DNA of 5,589 nucleotides from Bryobacterales bacterium (GTDB taxonomy: Bacteria > Acidobacteriota > Terriglobia > Bryobacterales > Bryobacteraceae). The notes below the pieces were generated by a model, which saw only the letters and a program-made list of their open reading frames with translations, had not been told where the DNA came from and did not search any database. Below, in pieces: positions 1 through 5,589 of the stretch. The stretch is taken from NCBI GenBank assembly GCA_025353235.1, contig JANXQZ010000311.1, positions 1 through 5,589 of the forward strand, given 5' to 3'. The stretch's first letter is position 1, and each line of letters starts with the position of its first letter. Position numbers and translations under genes: made by a program.

Positions 1-12
1 CTGCTTTGTAGG

Positions 13-33
13 GCAGCCAATCTTGGCTGCTTT
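13..33 (+). terminator. Short hairpin upstream of the dehydrogenase, possible terminator of an upstream gene
   Basis: A perfect 8-bp inverted repeat, GCAGCCAA (13-20) and TTGGCTGC (23-30), is separated by only two bases, so the physical stem would be about 7 bp with a 4-nt loop. It is followed by TTTAT, a very short T run. A TAG at 9-11 could be the stop of a gene entering from the left, which would make this its terminator, but too little upstream sequence is present to test that. It could equally be an operator for the dehydrogenase, which starts 26 bases downstream. Confidence 0.35.
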
Positions 34-58
34 ATAACTGTGCCTAACTCGAATTTAT

Positions 59-826
59 ATGAACATTCAAGGTAAAACCGCTCTCGTCTCCGGAGGGGCT
101 TCCGGCCTCGGAGCCGCCACTGCTCGCATGCTGAGCGAAGCTGGCGGGAACGTCGTCATTCTCGATCTAAATGAAGCCGGTGGCCGCGCCCTGGCGGAGG
201 AACTCGGCGGGTCCGCCCGATACGTCAAGGCTGATGTCAGCGACGCCAGCCAGACCGAGGCCGCCGTGAAAGTGGCATTGGAGTCTTTTGGCGCATTGCA
301 CATCGCGGTGAATTGCGCCGGAATTGGCGATCCCCAGAAAGTGGTAGATCGAGACGGACCCGCCAATCTGGAACGGTTCGCGCGAGTGATTCGCGTCAAT
401 CTGATCGGCACCTTTAACGTGTGTCGGCTTGCCGCTGCGGCCATTTCGCAAAACGAACCCAATTCGGGCGGCGAGCGCGGAGTTTTGATCAATACGGCGT
501 CGGTGGCGGCGTTTGACGGGCAGATCGGGCAGGCATCCTATGCCGCGTCCAAGGGAGGCATCGCGGCTCTGACGCTTCCCTTGGCCCGCGATCTCGCCCG
601 CCACGGCATTCGCGTGATGACCATCGCTCCGGGTCTGTTCGATACGCCGATGCTGGCCTCACTGCCCGAAAACGTGCGTACGGCGCTGGGTGCCATGGTC
701 CCCTTCCCGCCGCGACTGGGCCAGCCTTGGGAGTACGCGCAACTCGCGCGCCACATCATCGAAAATTCCATGCTGAACGGGGAAGTGATTCGTCTCGACG
801 GCGCGATTCGCCTCGCCCCTAAGTAG
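59..826 (+). CDS. SDR-family 3-hydroxyacyl-CoA dehydrogenase, HSD10 (17-beta-HSD type 10) like
   Basis: A 255-residue classical short-chain dehydrogenase, close in length to the roughly 260 residues of HSD10. Visible are the glycine-rich dinucleotide motif S-G-G-A-S-G-L-G (11-18), an acidic residue at the end of strand beta-2 (D36, which favours NAD over NADP), D59 in the K-A-D-V segment, N-C-A-G (85-88), and the catalytic tetrad N114, S148, Y161 and K165 (Y-A-A-S-K). The segment around S148 ([11 protein letters not shown]), the I-A-P-G-L-F-D-T-P stretch and the C-terminal [12 protein letters not shown] are hallmarks of the HSD10/HADH2 subgroup rather than of FabG. Known members oxidise 3-hydroxyacyl-CoA or 2-methyl-3-hydroxybutyryl-CoA with NAD in beta-oxidation and isoleucine breakdown; that role is inferred here. 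The start is fixed because the Rossmann motif begins at residue 11, although no Shine-Dalgarno sequence is visible in the AT-rich leader. It converges on the hydrolase gene and is probably unrelated to the megasynthase. Confidence 0.93.
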   Translation: MNIQGKTALVSGGASGLGAATARMLSEAGGNVVILDLNEAGGRALAEELGGSARYVKADVSDASQTEAAVKVALESFGALHIAVNCAGIGDPQKVVDRDGPANLERFARVIRVNLIGTFNVCRLAAAAISQNEPNSGGERGVLINTASVAAFDGQIGQASYAASKGGIAALTLPLARDLARHGIRVMTIAPGLFDTPMLASLPENVRTALGAMVPFPPRLGQPWEYAQLARHIIENSMLNGEVIRLDGAIRLAPK

Positions 827-849
827 CTGGCCGGGACACCATCCGGCTA
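826..849. terminator. Imperfect hairpin between convergent genes, possible bidirectional terminator
   Basis: GCCGG (830-834) can pair with CCGGC (843-847) across an 8-base loop, extended by G829-T848 (a wobble pair in RNA) and T828-A849. It fills the 20-bp gap between two convergent stop codons and overlaps the hydrolase stop. There is no clear T run on either side, so it does not meet the usual intrinsic-terminator pattern. The location is the main argument for it. Confidence 0.25.
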
Positions 850-1935
850 TAGCCGATCGAAAAAGTTTCGCAGAAGATCCGTCGTCTTCCTCAGGAACGC
901 AAGTCCATCTATGTCCGTTAACTGCTGCCGGGATCGCAGCACTGGAAAACGCAATGGCAAGACGGCTGCGTCGGAAAAATTCATGTGTCCCGCTTCCGGG
1001 TGGTCTTCCATTTGACAGCCTGCGGTGTTCGATGCGCAGATCGCCGCCATATCCGCGTTGATGCGGTCGTTGAGTGCCTGCTGCCTCGCTGAAAGCGGAG
1101 CTCCCCAAATAACCAAAAGCGGCCGTCTAAGTCTCAAAGCCAAATCGCCGTGCGGAGCGCCGTCGAGGTTCGCTCCCCTGGCAAAGCGCGAGTCGATCCG
1201 AAGCGCGTGAATCGCGGCCGCCCCGCCGAATGAATGCCCAAACACGCCGACGCGTTCCTTCCGTATGGACTCGGCTAGAAAAGGTTCGAGCCCCAGCCTA
1301 TCCAGTGCGAAACTGAGGTCGCTCACCCAGCGCTCGATTAGCCGCTGAGCTCGCTCGCGATGCCCCAGATCCACGCCTTCAGTCCCCTGCACCACCCGCC
1401 CATCGGAAAACACTACCACTCGCGCACTGCCAGTGGGAGTCACGCCGGCCACCACGTATCCGAAGCTGGCCAGATCCTCCGCGAGGGTGGTGTAGTCGGT
1501 TGGAATCCGGCCCATGCCAGGAGAAAGGATCAAGAGCGGCAGTTTGCCCTCGGCAATCGGAGCGCCTTCCAGGGAGTTGACCGCAATCCCGTGATTCCAG
1601 CCTGCAAGTTCATCCCACTTCTCCGGCAGATAACGAGCCGGGGCACCTGTTGCGCCCGCTTTCGCCGGGTACCAGACGAATACCATCAGCTCGCGATTGC
1701 GGCGGGTATCCATCCAATCGAACAACCTGCGCCCAACGGGATGGGAACCGCGCGTCGGCGGCAACGCAGCCGGCTGGTCCCGATAGAAGTACGCTCCGCC
1801 AACCGCCGCCATTGCGGCCACTGCAACCGCCAAGCATCCTGCCTGCGTAATGGGCACTCGGAGTAACACTGCTTTAGCAAATATGGCCAAGTTTTCAAGG
1901 ACTGCACATGGTACTCGCGACATGGGCGTACCCAC
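847..1935 (-). CDS. Alpha/beta hydrolase, platelet-activating-factor acetylhydrolase (PAF-AH) type, probably membrane-anchored or exported
   Basis: A 362-residue serine hydrolase read from a GTG. The nucleophile elbow is G-H-S-F-G-G with S235; likely partners are D258 (N-L-D-G) and H317 (G-H-M-N-F-S-D, close to the H-x-x-F-x-D pattern of plasma PAF-AH). The early V-W-Y-P-A segment (87-91) and L-S-P-G-M-G (138-142) followed by D-L-A-S-F-G-Y also fit this family, which cleaves short or oxidised acyl groups from phospholipids or acts on other small esters. Residues 31-50 are strongly hydrophobic (A/V/G/L), reading as a signal anchor or uncleaved signal peptide after an unusually long N-terminal part. 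The start is uncertain: the GTG at 1935 has a GGAG only 2 bases upstream, which is too close, whereas the ATG four codons in (1923-1921) lies 14 bases away; a later GTG near codon 27 would give a more normal signal peptide. It converges with the dehydrogenase and is divergent from the megasynthase, so a role in that pathway is possible but unsupported. Its substrate is unknown. Confidence 0.88.
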   Translation of the reverse strand: MGTPMSRVPCAVLENLAIFAKAVLLRVPITQAGCLAVAVAAMAAVGGAYFYRDQPAALPPTRGSHPVGRRLFDWMDTRRNRELMVFVWYPAKAGATGAPARYLPEKWDELAGWNHGIAVNSLEGAPIAEGKLPLLILSPGMGRIPTDYTTLAEDLASFGYVVAGVTPTGSARVVVFSDGRVVQGTEGVDLGHRERAQRLIERWVSDLSFALDRLGLEPFLAESIRKERVGVFGHSFGGAAAIHALRIDSRFARGANLDGAPHGDLALRLRRPLLVIWGAPLSARQQALNDRINADMAAICASNTAGCQMEDHPEAGHMNFSDAAVLPLRFPVLRSRQQLTDIDGLAFLRKTTDLLRNFFDRL

Positions 1936-2054
1936 TACTCCGGAGAACTTCTGGGGACTAGAACTTTTACGACCAAACTAGGACTCTCGAACCATTGGTG
2001 GATGCACCCCGTTCGCTCAAATTAGTACTGCAGAGAAAAGAAGGGAATGCCGAT
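1936..2054. promoter_or_regulatory. Divergent intergenic region between hydrolase and megasynthase
   Basis: These 119 bp separate two divergent starts and should carry the promoter of each gene. The best sigma-70-like candidate toward the megasynthase is TTGGTG (1995-2000) with AAATTA (2019-2024) at 18-bp spacing; the second hexamer is poor, so it is only a suggestion. No convincing promoter was found toward the hydrolase. Other structure: the 8-bp palindrome CTCCGGAG (1938-1945) beside the hydrolase start, two copies of AGAACTT (1944-1950 and 1960-1966) spaced 16 bp start to start, and ATGCACCC (2002-2009), which is complementary to a segment inside the megasynthase start region. Confidence 0.45.
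2041..2046 (+). promoter_or_regulatory. Ribosome binding site of the megasynthase gene
   Basis: AAGGGA lies 8 bases before the ATG at 2055, within a purine-rich run (about 2031-2046). It supports 2055 over the second in-frame ATG at 2067 (codon 5). The ATG at 2047 is out of frame and closes after three codons at a TGA overlapping the true start. Confidence 0.7.
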
Positions 2055-5000
2055 ATGAGCAGAGATATGCCTTCGCAATCGAAATGCACAGGGTGCATTC
2101 ACAGGATCTTCGAGCAGCAGGCGGCAGCTAAACCGGAAGCCGTAGCTCTGCGCCAGGGCGAGCGAGAGTGGACCTATCGGCAGCTCAACGAAAGGGCGAA
2201 TGGGATCGCCCGCGCGTTGCTCATCCGCGGTGTTGGGCGCGAGTCTGTCGTGGCGCTCGATCTCGACCGCTCGTTCGACATGGTTGCCACCCTCCTTGCA
2301 GTATTGAAAGCCGGGGGAGCCTATGCGCCGCTTGACCGGAATGATCCTCCTGCCAGGCGGGCAGCGCTTCTCGCGGATCTCAATGCGACGGTGGTTCTAA
2401 ATGCTACCGAACTGGCAGGTCTGGCCGGGGGCTCTTCCGAGAATCTCGATCTTGCGGCAGCGCCTGGCGATCTCGCATATGTGATGTTTACATCGGGATC
2501 CACTGGCGCTCCCAAGGGGGTTTTAGTAGAGCATCGATCGGTTGTGAGGCTGGTCCGGGATCCCGACTATGTGCACATCAACGCGGCTGATGTGTTTCTT
2601 CAACTTGCGCCGCTGCCTTTTGATGCTTCCACATTTGAGATCTGGGGGCCGCTTCTCAATGGGGCGACGCTCGCAATTATGCCTCCCGGATTGGCTTCCC
2701 TCGGTGATATCGCGAATGCGATCCGCCAATATGGCGTGACCACTCTTTGGCTGACTTCGGGGCTGCTTCACGCCATGGTGGATCAACAGTTGGAGAGCTT
2801 AACCCGCGTCAAGCAGTTGCTGGCGGGGGGTGATGTGCTTTCGCCTTCTCACGTTCGACGATTTCTCGATGTGGCGAGCGAGTGCCAGCTGATCAATGGC
2901 TACGGCCCGACGGAAGGGACTACTTTTACCAGTTGCTATGCCGTGCCGCGAGATCATCCAGCGAACGAACCGATACCCATCGGAGCACCCATCGGGCACA
3001 CGACGGTTTACCTCCTCGACGAACGGCTTGAGCCAGTGCCGGACGGCGTGACCGGCGAGTTGTATGCGGGCGGGGAAGGAGTGGCCCGGGGATATTTGCG
3101 AAGGCCAGAACTGACGGCCGAACGGTTTATCCCGGATCCGTTTTCAAGCGTTCCTGGCGCTCAAATGTATCAGACCGGAGATTTGTCCCGAAGGCGCGGC
3201 GACGGTGTGCTTGAGTTCCTGGGCCGTGCCGACGGCCAACTCAAACTGCGCGGATTCAGGATCGAGGTTGGTGAAATTGAGGCCGCGCTAAATCTGCACG
3301 AATCGATTAGCCAGTCTGCGCTAGTCGCGAAAGCTGCCGCGTCTGGAGAGAAGCGTCTGATTGCTTATGTCGTTCCCAACCAGGGCCGCGGATTAGAGGC
3401 AGCGGCGATCCGTGAGTTCTTGAGCAAGAAGCTTCCGGTTTACATGCTTCCTGCCGAATTCGTGGCCATTGACGCTCTCCCTCTTACACCTAACGGGAAA
3501 GTGGACCGGCATGCGCTCGGCACCTTGGGCACGAACGCCCGGCAGATCATATCCGAGACATGGGAAGAGGTGCTGGCCATCTCTCAGCCGGATATCGACA
3601 CGGCGTTCTTCGATCTGGGCGGCAGTTCTCTCCAACTGCTGCGGGTTCAAGGATTGCTCGAACAGCGCCTGGACGCGCAGCTTAGCATTCCGGATTTTTT
3701 TCGCTACCCGACCATTCGATCTTTGGCAGAGCACTGCGGATCAGGCAACCAGCCGGTCCAAACTAAAGCTAAGTCTTCGACAAAATCCCATGACATCGCT
3801 ATTATCGGCATGGCTGCGCGACTCCCGGGAGCGGCGGACATCGGCCAATTTTGGGAAAATCTGAAGAACGGCGTTGAGTCGATCACGTTCTTTGCAGACG
3901 AGGATCTGGAGGCCGGAGGCGGCCCGCATGCGATCAAGGCGCGTCCCATACTGGATGACGTCGAAATGTTCGATGCCGCTTACTTTGGCATCCTGCCGAA
4001 AGAGGCAGAAACCATGGATCCGCAGCACCGAGTATTTCTCGAATGCTCGGTAGCAGCGCTGGACGACGCTGGATGTGACCCGTCTCGATACAAAGGCGAC
4101 ATCGGAGTCTTTGCCGGTTGCAGTCCGAATACCTATTTCCTGCGCAACCTATGCGCCGACCGCGAGTTCATCGAGGACTATACCGGGGCTTATCAGGTCG
4201 GCAACTACCAGACCATGCTGGGATCGAGCCCTGATTTCCTGTCTACCCGCGTCTCTTACAAATTAAATCTCACCGGCCCTAGCATTACCTTGGGAACTGC
4301 GTGCTCCACCTCGCTGGTGGCCGTGGCTCAGGCCTGCGAGAGCCTGGTCGGCGGACAGTGCGGAATCGCGCTGGCCGGGGGTGTCTCGATCACGCTTCCT
4401 CAGAAGCGCGGTTATCAGTATCAAGAGGGCGGCATCGCCTCCGCCGACGGGCATTGCAGGGCCTTCGATGCCGACGCGCAAGGCACTGTATTCGGTTCCG
4501 GATGCGGCGTGGTGGTGTTGAAAAAGCTCGAGGATGCGGTGGCAGACCGGGATTCGATCTACGCAGTAATCAAAGGGTATGCGGTCAACAACGACGGGGC
4601 GGGGAAGATGGGCTTTACAGCCCCAGGCGTCGAGGGCCAAGCGAAGGTTATTCAGCGCGCGCAGGGGATGGCCGGGATTTCTCCAGAAACCATCACGTTC
4701 ATCGAAGCGCACGGAACCGGCACGCCCTTAGGAGATCCCATCGAGATCGCGGCTCTCACGCAGGCGTTTCGGGTTGGGACCAAAGCGACTCAGTTTTGCG
4801 CAGTGGGAACCGCCAAAACGAATGTGGGTCACCTGGATGCTGCGGCCGGAGTCACTGGCCTTATCAAGGCCGCGCTGTCGGTAAAGCACGGAGTGCTGCC
4901 CCCAACGCTTCATTACCGAAAACCCAACCCGCGCATCGATTTCGCCCAAACACCCTTCTATGTAAACTCCAAGCTGACGGATTGGAGACCGGTCGGCTTT

Positions 5001-5589
5001 CCGCGACGGGCCGGCGTGAGTGCTTTTGGGGTTGGGGGCACCAACGCGCATCTCATCCTCGAAGAGCCGCCAGCGGTGGAATCGGCTTCATCCAGCGAGC
5101 AGAATCATTTGTTTCTGCTCTCGGCGAAGTCGCAGGCCTCGCTGGACGAATCCTCTCTGCGGCTGGACGCATTTCTTAAGCAGCATCCCGAAACCGATTT
5201 GGCCGACACCGCCTGGACTCTTGCGTCGGGACGCAGAAGATTCGAGTATCGCCGGATGACCATTTCGGGGAATTCCGCCAGTCAACGCGCGGAAGGGGAA
5301 CCGCCGGTTGCTTTCGCTTTTCCAGGGCAGGGAGCTCAGCATCCCGGAATGGGTCGCGAACTGTACGCCTCTCTACCCGTGTTTCGGGCGTGCGTCGACC
5401 AGTGCGCGGAGATCCTGCGCCCACACCTTGGCTTCGATCTGCGCGAGCAGATGGAGGCTGACAGGCTGAATCAGACGGCAGTCGCCCAACCCACGATTTT
5501 CACCCTTGAATTCGCGCTCGCGCAGCAGTGGATGAGCTGGGGCGTTAAACCTGCGGCGATGCTGGGCCACAGCGTCGGCGAGTTTGTGG
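2055..5589 (+). CDS. Hybrid NRPS-PKS megasynthase, A-PCP-KS-AT initiation and first extension module (3' end outside window)
   Basis: One uninterrupted frame of 1178 complete codons plus one base, with no stop before the right edge. Domain order is adenylation (about 15-490), peptidyl carrier (497-563), a 16-residue Q/K/S-rich linker, ketosynthase (580-1004), a KS-AT linker (1005-1084) and the beginning of an acyltransferase (1085 onward). The N terminus has only about 14 residues before the C-I-H-R-I-F-E motif that normally follows a condensation domain, so no C domain is encoded here. By the logic of hybrid assembly lines, the A domain activates a free amino acid as an aminoacyl-adenylate, the PCP carries it, and the KS condenses it with an AT-supplied malonyl-type unit, giving a 4-amino-3-oxoacyl thioester. 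Reductive, further carrier and release domains would lie downstream. All catalytic residues visible in A, PCP and KS are intact, so the gene looks functional. TTA codons occur at least five times. The start at 2055 is supported by a good ribosome binding site. The final product cannot be deduced. Confidence 0.96.
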   Translation, partial: MSRDMPSQSKCTGCIHRIFEQQAAAKPEAVALRQGEREWTYRQLNERANGIARALLIRGVGRESVVALDLDRSFDMVATLLAVLKAGGAYAPLDRNDPPARRAALLADLNATVVLNATELAGLAGGSSENLDLAAAPGDLAYVMFTSGSTGAPKGVLVEHRSVVRLVRDPDYVHINAADVFLQLAPLPFDASTFEIWGPLLNGATLAIMPPGLASLGDIANAIRQYGVTTLWLTSGLLHAMVDQQLESLTRVKQLLAGGDVLSPSHVRRFLDVASECQLINGYGPTEGTTFTSCYAVPRDHPANEPIPIGAPIGHTTVYLLDERLEPVPDGVTGELYAGGEGVARGYLRRPELTAERFIPDPFSSVPGAQMYQTGDLSRRRGDGVLEFLGRADGQLKLRGFRIEVGEIEAALNLHESISQSALVAKAAASGEKRLIAYVVPNQGRGLEAAAIREFLSKKLPVYMLPAEFVAIDALPLTPNGKVDRHALGTLGTNARQIISETWEEVLAISQPDIDTAFFDLGGSSLQLLRVQGLLEQRLDAQLSIPDFFRYPTIRSLAEHCGSGNQPVQTKAKSSTKSHDIAIIGMAARLPGAADIGQFWENLKNGVESITFFADEDLEAGGGPHAIKARPILDDVEMFDAAYFGILPKEAETMDPQHRVFLECSVAALDDAGCDPSRYKGDIGVFAGCSPNTYFLRNLCADREFIEDYTGAYQVGNYQTMLGSSPDFLSTRVSYKLNLTGPSITLGTACSTSLVAVAQACESLVGGQCGIALAGGVSITLPQKRGYQYQEGGIASADGHCRAFDADAQGTVFGSGCGVVVLKKLEDAVADRDSIYAVIKGYAVNNDGAGKMGFTAPGVEGQAKVIQRAQGMAGISPETITFIEAHGTGTPLGDPIEIAALTQAFRVGTKATQFCAVGTAKTNVGHLDAAAGVTGLIKAALSVKHGVLPPTLHYRKPNPRIDFAQTPFYVNSKLTDWRPVGFPRRAGVSAFGVGGTNAHLILEEPPAVESASSSEQNHLFLLSAKSQASLDESSLRLDAFLKQHPETDLADTAWTLASGRRRFEYRRMTISGNSASQRAEGEPPVAFAFPGQGAQHPGMGRELYASLPVFRACVDQCAEILRPHLGFDLREQMEADRLNQTAVAQPTIFTLEFALAQQWMSWGVKPAAMLGHSVGEFV
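2097..3524 (+). other. Adenylation domain, predicted valine-like specificity
   Basis: Core motifs appear in order: A1/W-T-Y-R-Q-L (39-44), A2 L-K-A-G-G-A-Y-A-P-L-D (84-94), A3 T-S-G-S-T-G-A-P-K-G (146-155), A4 F-D-A-S-T-F-E-I-W (189-197), A5 N-G-Y-G-P-T-E (281-287), A6 G-E-L-Y-A-G-G-E-G, A7 Y-Q-T-G-D, A8 R-G-F-R-I-E-V-G-E-I-E and A10 N-G-K-V-D-R with the catalytic lysine K482. Manual alignment to GrsA gives pocket residues D190, A191, F194, W232, L256, G258, G282, T290, F291 and K482, i.e. DAFWLGGTFK, one change from the classical valine code DAFWIGGTFK. D190 would bind the alpha-amino group, so an alpha-amino acid is expected rather than an aryl or fatty acid. The A2-A3 stretch is short. Confidence 0.9.
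3543..3743 (+). other. Peptidyl carrier domain
   Basis: The motif D-L-G-G-S-S-L-Q-L-L places the phosphopantetheine attachment at the second serine, S525. The four-helix fold is suggested by the preceding W-E-E-V-L and the following L-S-I-P-D-F-F-R-Y-P-T-I. A 4'-phosphopantetheinyl transferase would be needed; none is in the window. Confidence 0.92.
3792..5066 (+). other. Ketosynthase domain, hybrid NRPS-to-PKS type
   Basis: It starts at D-I-A-I-I-G-M-A and ends at N-A-H-L-I-L-E-E. The active site is G-T-A-C-S-T-S with C750; the histidines are H886 (E-A-H-G-T-G-T-P) and H926 (K-T-N-V-G-H). Spacings of 136 and 40 residues match those of active type I ketosynthases. The D-P-Q-H-R-V-F-L-E-C segment, A-C-S-T-S rather than A-C-S-S-S, and N-N-D-G-...-T-A-P-G-V-E-G-Q resemble the clade of KS domains that accept an aminoacyl or peptidyl chain from an upstream carrier, which agrees with its position after a PCP. 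This is an elongating KS, not a decarboxylating KSQ, because the active cysteine is kept. Confidence 0.92.
5307..5589 (+). other. Acyltransferase domain (N-terminal part), probably malonyl-CoA specific
   Basis: The domain begins with F-A-F-P-G-Q-G-A-Q (1087-1095) and reaches the nucleophile motif G-H-S-V-G-E with S1173, five residues before the edge. A small aliphatic residue after GHS is usual for malonyl-specific ATs, while methylmalonyl-specific ones usually have GHSQG. The second diagnostic motif (HAFH versus YASH) lies outside the window, so specificity is provisional. Confidence 0.85.

Noticed and set aside
67..604. Antisense open frames opposite the dehydrogenase
   Set aside because: They have low-complexity composition and no family motifs, and they lie opposite a gene with a complete SDR catalytic tetrad.
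59..826. The dehydrogenase as a FabG or a tailoring ketoreductase of the NRPS-PKS pathway
   Set aside because: Its C-terminal and active-site segments follow the HSD10 subgroup, and a convergent hydrolase gene separates it from the megasynthase.
1360..1866. A 168-codon + strand frame opposite the hydrolase
   Set aside because: It is His/Arg-rich with no domain signature, and the opposite strand encodes a well-supported alpha/beta hydrolase.
2047..2058. Tiny ATG-CCG-ATA-TGA frame overlapping the megasynthase start
   Set aside because: Only three codons and too close (2 bases) to the ribosome binding site that serves the ATG at 2055; most likely chance.
2097..3524. The adenylation domain as a fatty acyl-AMP or aryl-acid ligase
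   Set aside because: It keeps the aspartate (D190) that binds an alpha-amino group and a full amino-acid-type pocket code, and is followed by a standard PCP.
4263..4712. A 149-codon - strand frame opposite the ketosynthase
   Set aside because: It sits opposite the KS active-site region, has no motif or ribosome site, and is explained by codon bias of the sense strand.
4301..5179. A 292-codon open frame on the + strand inside the ketosynthase region
   Set aside because: It is an alternate-frame shadow of the KS coding sequence: Arg/Gly/Ser-rich, with no recognisable domain, while the overlapping frame carries every KS catalytic motif.

Overview
The window shows three genes and the start of a biosynthetic locus. 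From left to right there is a complete short-chain dehydrogenase (59-826, +), a complete alpha/beta hydrolase of the PAF-acetylhydrolase type convergent to it (847-1935, -), and, divergent from the hydrolase, the first 1178 codons of a hybrid NRPS-PKS megasynthase (2055-5589, +) that runs off the right edge. No RNA gene, mobile element, CRISPR array or long tandem repeat was seen.

Organism: coding DNA is moderately GC-rich, and the megasynthase uses TTA leucine codons at least five times. That argues against Streptomyces-type actinomycetes, where TTA is rare. A mitochondrial-HSD10-like dehydrogenase, a PAF-AH-like hydrolase with an N-terminal hydrophobic segment and a hybrid NRPS-PKS together suit a soil bacterium such as an acidobacterium or a myxobacterium. 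This is inference; no marker gene fixes the phylum.

Layout: the dehydrogenase looks like a fatty-acid or branched-chain amino-acid degradation enzyme and probably belongs to the left-hand neighbourhood. The hydrolase stop lies only 20 bp from the dehydrogenase stop, with a small imperfect hairpin in the gap. A 119-bp divergent intergenic region (1936-2054) separates the hydrolase from the megasynthase. It must hold the megasynthase control signals, and contains short direct repeats and one arm of an inverted-repeat set that continues into the first codons of the megasynthase.

The megasynthase reads without a stop as A-PCP-KS-AT(partial). It has no condensation domain in front of the A domain, so it appears to be a chain-initiating protein: the A domain, with binding-pocket code D-A-F-W-L-G-G-T-F-K read from the sequence, would activate an amino acid (valine-like by the established code) and load it on the PCP. 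The KS would then extend the aminoacyl group with a unit chosen by the AT, whose GHSVGE motif suggests malonyl-CoA. The expected first intermediate is a 4-amino-3-oxoacyl thioester, whose fate depends on domains beyond the window. This is a recognisable family with an unassigned product, not a demonstrably new type of system.
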